64,000 nucleotides of DNA from Pseudomonas sp. dw_612 (GCF_018449725.1 NZ_JAAVVC010000018.1:79926-143925); one strand, 5' to 3'. Positions 7,540 through 15,616 are shown, counted from the stretch's first letter. Translations and numbers: made by a program. Notes: generated by a model from the sequence alone, not told the origin.

Positions 7540-10355
7540 CATTACCTGCGGCTTTCCTGCGTGATGCGCAGCAACTGATTCCTCAGGACCGACGTTTCGA
7601 CGACCCGCTGTCGACCCTGGCCTTCGGCACCGACGCCAGTTTCTACCGGTTGATTCCGCAACTGGTGATCCGCGTCGAATCGGAGGACGAAGTGGTCGCC
7701 CTGCTGAAACTGGCGCAACGGGATCAGGTCCCGGTGACGTTTCGCGCGGCCGGCACCAGTCTTTCCGGGCAAGCCATCAGCGATTCGGTATTGATCGTAC
7801 TCGGGGACAACTGGAACGGTCGCGAGATTCGCGGCCAAGGCACACAAATCCGCCTGCAACCGGGCGTGATCGGTGCCCAGGCCAACGCGTGGCTGGCACC
7901 TTTCGGGCGCAAGATCGGTCCGGACCCGGCTTCGATCAATGCCTGCAAAATCGGCGGCATCGTCGCCAACAATGCCAGCGGCATGTGCTGCGGCACGGCG
8001 CAAAACACTTATCACACCCTGGCCGGGATTCGGCTGGTGCTGGCCGATGGCAGTCGCCTCGATACCGAAGATGCGACCAGCGTCGCGGCGTTTCGCCAAA
8101 GCCATTGCGAACTGCTGGAGCGCCTGGCGACGTTGGGCCGCGAGACCCGCGCCAATTCCGAATTAGCCGCAAGAATTCGCCACAAATACCGTCTGAAAAA
8201 TACCACCGGCCTGTCGCTCAATGCCCTGGTGGATTTCGACGAGCCTGTGGATATCTTGAGCCACTTGTTGGTTGGCTCTGAAGGTACGCTCGGGTTCATC
8301 AGCGCGGTGACGTACGACACGGTGATTGACCACCCGAACAAGGCCTCGGCGCTGATGGTCTTCCCGGATGTGGAAACCTGCTGTAACGCCGTCACCGTAC
8401 TGAAAAGCCAACCGGTGTCGGCTGTGGAATTGCTGGACCGTCGCAGCCTGCGCTCGGTACAGGACAAACCCGGCATGCCCGCTTTCGTACAGCAACTGTC
8501 GAATAATGCCTGCGCCTTGCTCATCGAATCCCGCGCCGCCTCGCCCACTTTACTGCGCGAACAACTGGCGCAGATCATGACGTCCCTGGCGTCGTTCCCG
8601 GTGGATAAGCAAGTCGACTTCACCGAAGATCCGGTGGAAAACGCCCGACTGTGGGCGATCCGCAAGGACACCTTCCCTGCGGTTGGCGCCGTGCGTAAAA
8701 CCGGCACCACCGTGATCATCGAAGACGTGACTTTCCCGGTGGAACAATTGGCCATCGGCGTGAACCGCTTGATCGAGTTGTTCGACAAACATCACTACGA
8801 CGAGGCGATCCTTTTCGGCCACGCACTGGAAGGTAATCTGCACTTCGTCTTCACCCAAGGCTTCAATAATCCGGAAGAAGTCGCACGCTACCAGGCGTTC
8901 ATGGACGACGTGGCGCAGCTCGTGGCCGTGGAATTCGGCGGCTCACTGAAGGCGGAGCACGGCACCGGTCGCAACATGGCGCCCTTCGTCGAGTTGGAGT
9001 GGGGTAGCGATGCCTATCAATTGATGTGGCAACTCAAACGCCTGCTCGACCCGAACGGCATTCTTAATCCGGACGTGGTGCTCAGCGACGATCCGCAGAT
9101 TCACCTCAAGCACCTGAAACCGCTGCCGGCCGCCGACGAGATTGTGGATAAGTGCATCGAGTGCGGTTTCTGCGAGCCGGTTTGTCCGTCGAAAGGCCTG
9201 ACCCTGAGTCCGCGCCAGCGCATCGTGATCTGGCGTGACATTCAGGCGAAAAAACGCGCCGGCGTCGATACCTCCGAACTCGAAGCCGCTTACGACTATC
9301 AAGGCATCGACACCTGCGCCGCCACCGGGCTATGCGCACAACGTTGCCCTGTAGGAATCAACACCGGTGAGCTGGTGAAAAAGCTCCGCAGCCGTAAGGC
9401 GACGCACACGAAAACCGCCAATTGGCTGGAAGGAAATTTCGCCACTGCACTGCAAGGTGCGCGCTTCACCCTGCACGTCGCCAATGGTGCGCGGATGCTG
9501 TTGGGGGCGCCGCGCCTGGCGAAGTTGTCGGCGACGTTGACGCGGTTGTCCAAAGGCCAGGTCCCGCAATGGACCAACGCCATGCCGCAGCCGGAAAAAG
9601 CCATTCGCTTCAGTCCGGTCGTGTCGGACGAACGCCCTCGGGTGGTGTATCTGGCAGCCTGCGTCTCGCGGGCAATGGGCCCGGCGGCGGGGGATAAAGA
9701 GCAGATGTCGCTGTACGACAAAACCCGTGGGTTGCTGGAAAAGGCCGGTTACCAAGTCGTGTTTCCGGAGAATCAGGACAACCTCTGCTGCGGTCAGCCG
9801 TTCGCCTCCAAGGGCTATGCCGAACAGGCCGAACACAAGCGCCAGGAACTGATTGGCGCGTTGCTGCACGCCAGCCGTGGTGGGCTCGATCCGATCTACT
9901 GCGACACCAGCCCTTGTACGTTACGGCTGGTTCAGGACCTCGGCGAAGTGCGCCTCGACCTGTACGACCCGGTGCGTTTTATCCGTACGCATTTGATGGA
10001 TCGGCTGGATTTCACACCGCAGGAAGCGCCGATCGCCGTGCACGTCACCTGCAGCACTCAGCACTTGGGGGAAAGCCAGGCGTTGATCGATCTGGCGCGC
10101 AAATGCAGCAACAACGTGGTCATTCCTGAAGGCATTCACTGCTGTGGATTTGCGGGTGACAAGGGCTTCACCACGCCGGAGTTGAACGCCCACTCGCTGC
10201 GCTCGCTCAAGGATGCGGTGCAGCATTGCAGTGAGGGCATTTCCACCAGCCGTACGTGCGAGATCGGCCTGACGCAACACGGTGGAATTGACTACCACGG
10301 GCTGGTCTATCTGGTGGATCGGGTGACACGAGCGAGGGCCCAGCAAGAAAAATAG
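7536..10355 (+). CDS. dld: FAD- and Fe-S-containing D-lactate dehydrogenase
   Basis: 939 residues, a fusion of an FAD-linked oxidase and an iron-sulfur oxidoreductase. The N-terminal FAD_binding_4 domain carries FRAAGTSLSGQAISDS near residue 70, and the FAD oxidase C-terminal domain carries HALEGNLHFVF and KAEHGTGRNMAPFVE. Two cluster motifs follow, C540-x2-C543-x2-C546-x3-C550 and C594...C600-x3-C604. Two CCG modules, CCGQPFASKGY and CCGFAGDKGF, close the protein. Pseudomonas NAD-independent D-lactate dehydrogenases have this architecture and sit in lld loci, so D-lactate is the likely substrate. Related fused enzymes use other D-2-hydroxyacids. The start at 7536 overlaps lutC. Confidence 0.88.
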   Translation: MTLPAAFLRDAQQLIPQDRRFDDPLSTLAFGTDASFYRLIPQLVIRVESEDEVVALLKLAQRDQVPVTFRAAGTSLSGQAISDSVLIVLGDNWNGREIRGQGTQIRLQPGVIGAQANAWLAPFGRKIGPDPASINACKIGGIVANNASGMCCGTAQNTYHTLAGIRLVLADGSRLDTEDATSVAAFRQSHCELLERLATLGRETRANSELAARIRHKYRLKNTTGLSLNALVDFDEPVDILSHLLVGSEGTLGFISAVTYDTVIDHPNKASALMVFPDVETCCNAVTVLKSQPVSAVELLDRRSLRSVQDKPGMPAFVQQLSNNACALLIESRAASPTLLREQLAQIMTSLASFPVDKQVDFTEDPVENARLWAIRKDTFPAVGAVRKTGTTVIIEDVTFPVEQLAIGVNRLIELFDKHHYDEAILFGHALEGNLHFVFTQGFNNPEEVARYQAFMDDVAQLVAVEFGGSLKAEHGTGRNMAPFVELEWGSDAYQLMWQLKRLLDPNGILNPDVVLSDDPQIHLKHLKPLPAADEIVDKCIECGFCEPVCPSKGLTLSPRQRIVIWRDIQAKKRAGVDTSELEAAYDYQGIDTCAATGLCAQRCPVGINTGELVKKLRSRKATHTKTANWLEGNFATALQGARFTLHVANGARMLLGAPRLAKLSATLTRLSKGQVPQWTNAMPQPEKAIRFSPVVSDERPRVVYLAACVSRAMGPAAGDKEQMSLYDKTRGLLEKAGYQVVFPENQDNLCCGQPFASKGYAEQAEHKRQELIGALLHASRGGLDPIYCDTSPCTLRLVQDLGEVRLDLYDPVRFIRTHLMDRLDFTPQEAPIAVHVTCSTQHLGESQALIDLARKCSNNVVIPEGIHCCGFAGDKGFTTPELNAHSLRSLKDAVQHCSEGISTSRTCEIGLTQHGGIDYHGLVYLVDRVTRARAQQEK

Positions 10356-10474
10356 AACCCTGACGAGCCGCCGTAGTCCACAGATTAAGCCCGGCAAATG
10401 CAGGGCCTTACCCAAACTCGGCAGCCCGTCCTGATGGCCAGCGATGCCTGGACCCTCAGTTCAAGGAGATACAC

Positions 10475-10750
10475 ATGAAACGTTCTGTACTGTTAGGTCT
10501 GTTCGTTACTGCCTCGCTGATGGCGTCCACCTCGTTTGCCGCCGAAGACCTCTGTGCGGTCAACTTGAAAACCATCGAAAACGCCAAGGCACAGATCTCT
10601 CCGGAGATGACTGAGCAGGTTCAGGCCTCCGTTGAAAAAGCCAAAGCCGATCACGCAATGGGCACCAAAAAAGGCACTGAAGATTGCATCGCCGAAACGA
10701 CCCAGACGATTCAGGACATTCAGAAGTCCAGTGATGGCGGCAAGCAATAG
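10475..10750 (+). CDS. Small exported protein with paired cysteines, copy 1
   Basis: 91 residues, with a clear Sec signal peptide (MKRSVLLGLF... STSFA, cleavage probably near residue 22). The mature part is short, charged and helical, with two cysteines (C27 and C71), as expected for one disulfide in the periplasm. A good ribosome site (AAGGAG) precedes the ATG. It is paralogous to the next gene at 10994: the leader, length and cysteine positions match. The function is unknown. It may belong to one of the small periplasmic DUF families, but I cannot name one with certainty. Confidence 0.8.
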   Translation: MKRSVLLGLFVTASLMASTSFAAEDLCAVNLKTIENAKAQISPEMTEQVQASVEKAKADHAMGTKKGTEDCIAETTQTIQDIQKSSDGGKQ

Positions 10751-10759
10751 CACCCGGCA

Positions 10760-10781
10760 AGGCCAACCTTTGGGATGGCCT
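10760..10781 (+). terminator. Hairpin downstream of small-protein copy 1
   Basis: AGGCCA/TGGCCT with an inner CC/GG pairing forms an interrupted stem about ten bases after the stop. It corresponds in position and sequence to the stronger GGCCAACC/GGTTGGCC hairpin behind copy 2. There is no clear T-run. Confidence 0.45.
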
Positions 10782-10808
10782 GCTTCGCAGACGCTGATGT
10801 AACACACA

Positions 10809-10845
10809 GGCTTGTTGCTCATTTCGATTCACAGAGCAACAGGCC
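10809..10845. repeat. Conserved hairpin TGTTGCTC/GAGCAACA, copy 1
   Basis: An inverted repeat with arms TGTTGCTC (10813-10820) and GAGCAACA (10834-10841), extendable outward to about 13 pairs. The same arms and a similar loop occur at 11321-11351, immediately before ssrA. This suggests that the tandem duplication covered the gene and its downstream region. Confidence 0.6.
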
Positions 10846-10993
10846 TGTCGTCGTTCCCGATTTTCAAAAACCGAATTACTTCGCCGTGCCGTGGTCTTTT
10901 GACTAGGCCCCATGCTTCGTGGCCTGCTTTCAACCTCGGCCGAGCCGCCCGCTCATACGGCAGCACCGAGACCATCAGTACTAGGAGATATCC

Positions 10994-11245
10994 ATGAAAC
11001 GTACCGCACTCGCTGGTCTGTTCATGTCTGCTGCAATGTTGGCCTCTCCCGTATTCGCTGCGGACAACAACCTGTGTACGAGCAAACTGCAAGAGCTCGA
11101 AGCCAAAGTGAACTCGCTGCCAGCGACCTCTCCCAACGCTCCGGAGATCAAAAGATTGCTGGCCAGCGCCAAAGCGTCACAGGCTTCCAAAGATGACAAA
11201 AAATGCGCCACCGAGGCCAGCCAGGCATTGTCGATGGCAAACTGA
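10994..11245 (+). CDS. Small exported protein with paired cysteines, copy 2
   Basis: 83 residues, paralogous to the gene at 10475. The signal peptide MKRTALAGLF...SPVFA is cleaved probably near residue 22. The mature part has two cysteines (C28 and C71) and an otherwise Lys/Ala/Ser-rich helical composition. The ribosome site TAGGAG precedes the ATG. It lies 111 bases upstream of ssrA on the same strand. The function is not recognised. The cysteine spacing kept between two otherwise diverged copies argues that both are real, folded periplasmic proteins. Confidence 0.8.
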   Translation: MKRTALAGLFMSAAMLASPVFAADNNLCTSKLQELEAKVNSLPATSPNAPEIKRLLASAKASQASKDDKKCATEASQALSMAN

Positions 11246-11268
11246 GCAGCGAACCCATGATCACCCGC

Positions 11269-11288
11269 GGCCAACCTTCGGGTTGGCC
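11269..11288 (+). terminator. Hairpin downstream of small-protein copy 2
   Basis: GGCCAACC and GGTTGGCC form a perfect eight-base-pair stem closed by a TTCG tetraloop, 23 bases after the stop codon. Only TTCT follows, so termination would rely on the stable stem. It is the counterpart of the hairpin at 10760. Confidence 0.6.
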
Positions 11289-11320
11289 TTCTGACGCGTG
11301 TTGGCGTACACTGCACACGT

Positions 11321-11351
11321 CTGTTGCTCACTTTGATACACCGAGCAACAG
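11321..11351. repeat. Conserved hairpin CTGTTGCTC/GAGCAACAG, copy 2
   Basis: The arms CTGTTGCTC (11321-11329) and GAGCAACAG (11343-11351) form a nine-pair stem ending five bases before the tmRNA 5' end. It repeats the hairpin at 10809. It may be part of the precursor tmRNA leader or overlap the ssrA promoter. A weak -10 candidate TACACT lies at 11307-11312. Confidence 0.55.
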
Positions 11352-11355
11352 GCAC

Positions 11356-11753
11356 GGGGCCGTTTAGGATTCGACGCCGGTCGCGAAACTTTAGGTGCAT
11401 GCCGAGTTGGTAACAGAACTCGTAAATCCACTGTTGCAACTACTTATAGTTGCCAATGACGAAACCTACGGCCAGGAATTCTCTCTCGCTGCGTAAGCAG
11501 CTTTAGATCCTGAGCTTCTGGTACCTTCGGGTCCAGCAATCACCAGGGGATGTCTGTAAACCCAAAGTGATTGTCATATAGAACAGAATCGCCGTGCAGT
11601 ACGTTGTGGACGAAGCGGCTAAAACTTACACAACTCGCCCAAAGCACCCTGCCCTTCGGGTCGCTGAGGGTTAACTTAATAGAAACGGCTACGCATGTAG
11701 TACCGACAGCGGAGTACTGGCGGACGGGGGTTCAAATCCCCCCGGCTCCACCA
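11356..11753 (+). ncRNA. ssrA: tmRNA (transfer-messenger RNA)
   Basis: The 5' end GGGGCCGTTTAGGATTCGACG and the 3' end GGCTCCACCA pair to form the alanyl acceptor stem (GGGGCC with GGCTCC, one G-U pair). The T arm GGGGGTTCAAATCCCCC precedes the 3' end, and CCA is encoded. The reading frame for the tag runs from GCC at 11452 to TAA at 11494-11496 and encodes ANDETYGQEFSLAA. This RNA acts with SmpB to release stalled ribosomes and mark their products for proteolysis. The total length is about 398 nucleotides. The 3' ends of ssrA genes are common integration sites, but no integrase follows here. Confidence 0.97.
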
Positions 11754-11768
11754 AATACGAAGCAAGAC

Positions 11769-11791
11769 AAAACCCGCCAAGTGCGGGTTTT
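11769..11791 (+). terminator. Intrinsic terminator of ssrA
   Basis: AAAACCCGC and GCGGGTTTT form a stem flanked by A and T runs, 15 bases after the tmRNA CCA end. This is a classic rho-independent terminator that could work in both directions. Confidence 0.85.
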
Positions 11792-11885
11792 GTTGCATCT
11801 GGGGGATGACGAATCATTCCCCGCCGTGGGAAGCGGGTTTTCCCGCGAGAGGCGCGCCAACCGACATGAATACCCGGAGAAGCCC

Positions 11886-12347
11886 ATGCACCAAGCCCTC
11901 CTCATCATCGACGTCCAACCCAGCTTTGCCCCACCGCAATGGCTGGTCGACGGTATTCAGAAATTGATCGGCACGTTCCCCAGCGTCGCCACCGTCGAAC
12001 GTCACGACGAATCCAAAACCCCCTTCCAGAAACAACTCGGCTGGCACCCGGCGCCGGACGACGACAGCCTGATCCCGGCTGATCGCATCTTCATCAAGCA
12101 TGGTTATGCGCCATCGCCGGAAACCATCGCGTATCTGAAAAGCCTGAAGGTGGATCGTGTGCTGGTCTGCGGATTACAGACCGAGACTTGCTGCCTGGCG
12201 GCGGGGTTTGCGTTGTTTGATGCGGGGCTGCAGCCGACGTTGATTACGGATTTGACGGTGGGGTCATCGCTGGATCGGACGGGTGAGTTAGGGGCACGGC
12301 TTTGGGAGCATCATTTCAAGCATACGGTGAGGTCGGCTGAGTTGTAG
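11886..12347 (+). CDS. Isochorismatase-like cysteine hydrolase
   Basis: 153 residues with the alpha/beta hydrolase-like fold of the isochorismatase superfamily. The catalytic triad is visible: D9 (LLIIDVQPSF), K71 (IFIKHGY) and the nucleophile C102 in GLQTETCCLAAGFAL. Members hydrolyse small amides or vinyl ethers such as isochorismate, nicotinamide or N-carbamoyl compounds; the substrate here is unknown. The protein is shorter than many relatives (about 180-200 residues). Translation is taken from ATG 11886, since the upstream open frame overlaps tmRNA. It is a single gene on the plus strand with no obvious partner. Confidence 0.85.
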   Translation: MHQALLIIDVQPSFAPPQWLVDGIQKLIGTFPSVATVERHDESKTPFQKQLGWHPAPDDDSLIPADRIFIKHGYAPSPETIAYLKSLKVDRVLVCGLQTETCCLAAGFALFDAGLQPTLITDLTVGSSLDRTGELGARLWEHHFKHTVRSAEL

Positions 12348-12502
12348 GCACCACGTCCTAGGACATTTCCCTCAAGTTGTGTCGAACTCCGTGAAGTATC
12401 GGGTGACCGTCCGAGCAGATAACCTCCGATTTGTGTTGCAGCCCGGCGAACGGTTTTGACAGGCCGTAAAGCGTGGGACCCCCAACCTTCCGGAGTTCTT
12501 CC

Positions 12503-12877
12503 ATGAAAAAACCCCGCCTGACCTTGATCAAAAACCCTAACTTCTCAGGATCGGACGCCCTCGATCTGAAGCAACTTACCGCAGTCGCCGACCACTATCG
12601 CAATGCTTGGCTAAGTGACCCGAGACGATCTGACCCAACGCGCACTATCTTCGCCGTTAACCCGGATATCGACGCGCCAACCCTGCTCGCTCATGCGAGC
12701 CAAAACCTGGCCTCGCTGAAGTCCGTATCTGCCGACTTCATTGCCCAGCTCGACGGCCCGCAGCGCAGCAAAGCATGGGCGATTCAGCGGTTAATTGTTT
12801 TTGCAGAGTTGTTGGTCAATCAAGCGCGGGAAAATATCGGATCACCCGGATCAAAAAATGAGCCAGTGCACCACTGA
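12503..12877 (+). CDS. DUF6124-like small cytoplasmic protein
   Basis: 124 residues without signal peptide or membrane segment. The C-terminal half, with FAVNPDIDAPTLLAHASQNL, then SVSADFIAQLDGPQRSKAWA and a final helix ending ELLVNQAR, resembles short proteins common in Pseudomonas and catalogued as DUF6124 (related to DUF3077). The family has no known function. The ATG at 12503 follows the weak site CGGAG. A terminator-like hairpin follows at 12902. Family naming is from memory of the motif pattern and was not searched. Confidence 0.65.
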   Translation: MKKPRLTLIKNPNFSGSDALDLKQLTAVADHYRNAWLSDPRRSDPTRTIFAVNPDIDAPTLLAHASQNLASLKSVSADFIAQLDGPQRSKAWAIQRLIVFAELLVNQARENIGSPGSKNEPVHH

Positions 12878-12901
12878 CCGGATGTTGACCGGAAAACCAA
12901 T

Positions 12902-12929
12902 GGGAGACCTCATTGAGGTCACCCTTTTT
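12902..12929 (+). terminator. Intrinsic terminator after the DUF6124-like gene
   Basis: A stem made of GGG..GACCT and AGGTC.CCC, with a short CATTG loop, is followed directly by five T residues at 12925-12929. It lies 25 bases after the stop. Confidence 0.7.
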
Positions 12930-12943
12930 ATGGCTGTCGCTGG

Positions 12944-13281
12944 CTACCCAAAAGTCAAAGCAAAGGGGGCAACTGACTGTTGAATGGCACTCACCACGTC
13001 GGGCGCCGGTTCCCTATGTTGGGGATAACGTTCAAGCACCCGCTCAAGCGAAGTAAGCAACCGTTGAATACGTTCCTGGGGGCGTTCAACCTCACAGGTC
13101 TGTGCAAACTCCAGCAGCCCTTGGCGCGAGGCAACCATTGATTTGTTACCCGCCAGATCCAGTGCCAGAACATCCTCGGGGATGCATCGTCGAGATAACG
13201 GAAAAGGAAATCGTCGCCGCTGGTAAGAATGCTGCCGCTGTTGCCCTCAGGGGTGCTGACTTTGAGAGACGGCATTTTCAT
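12944..13281 (-). pseudogene. hipA-family toxin remnant with internal deletion and frameshift
   Basis: From ATG 13281 the minus strand encodes MKMPSLKVSTPEGNSGS...GDDFLFRYLDDAS, which resembles the start of HipA-type kinase toxins. After about 33 residues the frame changes near 13178-13186. The continuation, PEDVLALDLAGNKSMVASRQ then GLLEFAQTCEVERP, with a helical tail ending at the stop near 12944, resembles the HipA C-terminus. An intact HipA has about 400 residues, so some 300, including the kinase centre, are missing. The first codon overlaps the upstream frame by ATGA, as in hipBA operons. A large internal deletion is the simplest explanation. Confidence 0.6.
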
Positions 13282-13472
13282 TCGAACAAATCCCCAAGCT
13301 CTCCAAGCGTCGGCATTGCGGCAGGAATAACGGCAAGCTCACAATCCAGGGCACCGAGAACCCGCGCATAGGCGATCATGCCATCAATCCGCCCCCTTCG
13401 ATTACTTTCGCGAATCGCGGACCGCGGCAACACACCTACCGCCCAGAACAGTTTTGTCATATTGCACATCAC
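13278..13472 (-). pseudogene. Probable hipB-type antitoxin remnant
   Basis: A 64-codon frame whose C-terminal part (MIAYARVLGALDCELAVIPA then AMPTLGELGDLFE) resembles the end of small Xre/HipB antitoxins. The N-terminal helix-turn-helix cannot be recognised: the first 25 residues are unlike it and the expected length is 80-110. Its stop overlaps the hipA remnant start (ATGA), which supports the old operon reading. It may still be translated, but I treat it as a truncated partner of a dead toxin gene. Confidence 0.45.
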
Positions 13473-13534
13473 TGAAGTCCCGCCGCCCTTCTACACTCAT
13501 CACGCCCAGCCCCAAAAACAACAAACGAGCCCCC

Positions 13535-14941
13535 ATGACTACCCTCAAAGACCGTCTCAAACAAGGCAAGGGCGCTCGCAAAACCTGCCCCCGCACCACT
13601 CAGTCGGCCTTGGGCAACATCGACCGCGATCCACTGCCGCTGATCAAGGCGTCCAGCGAGGGCCGTATAAAGTCGCTGGTCGAATTGCGCTACGGCCGCA
13701 TGCTGGTTTCACCGCTCTCCTTCTATCGCGGTAACGCCCTGCTCCAGGCCCACGACTTGGCCGGCACCTCCAGCATGGGCCTGATTTCGCCGATCTGTGG
13801 CGACAGTCACCTGATGAACTTCGGCGGTTTCGCCACGCCTGAGCGCAACCTGCTGTTCAGCGTCAACGACTTCGACGAAGCGCATCCGGGGCCGTGGGAA
13901 TGGGACCTTAAAAGATTGGTGGCGAGTTTTGTGATTGCCGCCCGGGATCTGCGCCACGGGGAAACGATCGAGGAAGAGGTGTGCCGCCAAGTGGTCGCGG
14001 CGTATCAGAAAACCATGACCGAATGCGCCGAACAAAGCGCGCTGGAAACCTGGTACGAGTCCATCAGTTACGACGATTTGCTGGAGCAAGCGAGCAAAGC
14101 CACTCTGGAACACGTGGAGCGGGCCATCGAGAAAGCCGAGCGTCGCACCCATGCCGAGTTGCTGCCAAAAATCTGCGAGCGTGACGCGAATGGTCGTCTG
14201 ACGATTCGCGATGACTTGCCGGAAATTTTCCACCTGCACACCACCACGACACTGCTGGATGCCGATGATGACTGGCTGCGTCTCTCGGACTGGAAGCCGC
14301 TTTACGACACGTTCATGGGTGATTATCGAGCCACGTTGCAAGCGGATCGTCGTGAGTTGTTGTCGCGGTTCCATGCTCACGATATGGCGTTCAAAGTCGT
14401 GGGCGTGGGCAGTGTCGGCACGCGTTGCCTGGTGGCGCTGTTGACCGACGAACAGGAGAACCCGCTGTTCCTGCAGTTCAAGGAAGCGCGACGCTCGGTG
14501 CTCGCCGGCTACGTGAAGACCAAGTCGCGGGTGCAGCATAACGGTCAGCGCGTGGTGAACGGCCAACGGCTGATGCAATCGGCCAGCGACCTGTTCCTCG
14601 GCTGGACCACCGGGCCCAGTGGTCGCCACTTTTATGTGCGCCAATTGCGCGACATGAAAGTCTCTGCGGAGATAGAGACGTTCGATGCAGAAACCTTCGC
14701 CGCCTACGGACGAACCTGTGGCCGTGCACTGGCCCGGGCCCACGCCAAATCCTCAGGACACGCCGCGCAGATCAGCGGCTACATCGGTACAAGCGACGCA
14801 CTGGCCGATGCACTCTTCAAGTACGCCAAAGGCTACACCCAACAGAACGAGCAAGATTTCGAGCGCTTTCAACAGGCCTGTCGCAAGGGCCGTCTGCGGG
14901 CGCGTTCGGAGGCGGATTTTGCGGCGGATCATATGCCGTAA
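13535..14941 (+). CDS. DUF2252 family protein
   Basis: 468 residues. DUF2252 proteins have a kinase-like (aminoglycoside phosphotransferase-like) fold, but no reaction is established for them. Visible family motifs are the N-terminal RMLVSPLSFYRGNA, GDSHLMNFGGFATPERNLLF followed by VNDFDEAHPGPWEWDLKRL, which resembles the catalytic and metal-binding loops of such kinases, and later KVVGVGSVGTRCLVALL and FYVRQLRDMK. The start MTTLKDRLKQGKGARK at 13535 is preferred over a longer open frame that overlaps the antitoxin remnant. It stands alone and ends in a strong terminator. Confidence 0.9.
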   Translation: MTTLKDRLKQGKGARKTCPRTTQSALGNIDRDPLPLIKASSEGRIKSLVELRYGRMLVSPLSFYRGNALLQAHDLAGTSSMGLISPICGDSHLMNFGGFATPERNLLFSVNDFDEAHPGPWEWDLKRLVASFVIAARDLRHGETIEEEVCRQVVAAYQKTMTECAEQSALETWYESISYDDLLEQASKATLEHVERAIEKAERRTHAELLPKICERDANGRLTIRDDLPEIFHLHTTTTLLDADDDWLRLSDWKPLYDTFMGDYRATLQADRRELLSRFHAHDMAFKVVGVGSVGTRCLVALLTDEQENPLFLQFKEARRSVLAGYVKTKSRVQHNGQRVVNGQRLMQSASDLFLGWTTGPSGRHFYVRQLRDMKVSAEIETFDAETFAAYGRTCGRALARAHAKSSGHAAQISGYIGTSDALADALFKYAKGYTQQNEQDFERFQQACRKGRLRARSEADFAADHMP

Positions 14942-15043
14942 GCAGCGCACGGGCCGGGCGAGCGAAGCAGATGAATTTTTCTTCACCCTATCGCCCCGCG
15001 CCAACCGGTACATTGCCCTCGCTCATTCAAGAAACTACGGTTT

Positions 15044-15069
15044 GCCCGCCCTCCCGCGGGCTTTTTTTT
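15044..15069 (+). terminator. Intrinsic terminator after the DUF2252 gene
   Basis: GCCCGC (15044-15049) pairs with GCGGGC (15056-15061) and is followed by eight T residues. It lies between two convergent genes and serves the plus-strand one. Confidence 0.9.
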
Positions 15070-15085
15070 GCCTGGTGAATAGCGC

Positions 15086-15616
15086 CTACGGGTGTTTCAA
15101 GCGATACAGATAAGTGGCCTGAACACCGTGCCGTTCTGTCTGCCGCGCTTGCGCGAACACTCTGATCAACTGGAACCCCGCCGCCACGGCTAAGCGCTGA
15201 CTGGACACGTTGGCCGAGGATGTCGTCAGATAAAACGTCTGGCCCGACGAGCTTTTGATCAGAGCCTCCAGCGCCCGGCGCATATGCCCTTTGCCCGAAT
15301 ACTCGGTGTTGGCCCAATAGCCCACCACATAACGGTTACGCCCGCGCGGCTTCAGGCCGATACATCCGATGATGACCTGGCCCTCATCGGCAACGATAAA
15401 AAACCGCCGCTCACCGATTTCGGTTTCGAACTCCTCGACCGATCGCCACATGAAAGCCCGCGCTTCATCTTCACTGGTATAAGGTTTGGCCCAGGGCAGA
15501 AACTCGGCGTGCTGGGTAAAACTGGCGTTCAACGCATGCTGCAACGCGGTGCATAAACCGGGATCGGGCGCCCTCAAGTTCATCAAAGGCAGCTCAGTGG
15601 GTAATGAAAACGCCAT
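15086..15616 (-). CDS. GNAT-family N-acetyltransferase (RimL-like)
   Basis: 176 residues. The GNAT fold is recognisable from FFIVADEGQVIIGCIGLKPR (strands before the acetyl-CoA loop), the GYWANTEYSGKGHMRRALEA segment with the acetyl-CoA-binding loop, and the end strand NVSSQRLAVAAGFQLI. RimJ/RimL-like enzymes acetylate ribosomal-protein N-termini or small amines; the substrate is not predictable. The gene is divergent from the second acetyltransferase at 15790, with a kinase scar between them. The start MAFSLPTELPLMNLRAP is the first ATG of the frame. Confidence 0.88.
   Translation of the reverse strand: MAFSLPTELPLMNLRAPDPGLCTALQHALNASFTQHAEFLPWAKPYTSEDEARAFMWRSVEEFETEIGERRFFIVADEGQVIIGCIGLKPRGRNRYVVGYWANTEYSGKGHMRRALEALIKSSSGQTFYLTTSSANVSSQRLAVAAGFQLIRVFAQARQTERHGVQATYLYRLKHP

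Noticed and set aside
11356..11885. Genomic island inserted at the ssrA 3' end
   Set aside because: ssrA is a frequent integration site, but a terminator and an ordinary hydrolase gene follow. No integrase and no repeat of the ssrA 3' end was seen in the following few kilobases.
12944..13472. Intact hipBA toxin-antitoxin system
   Set aside because: The toxin frame is broken near 13180 and lacks the kinase core, and the antitoxin lacks a recognisable helix-turn-helix, so the module is dead.
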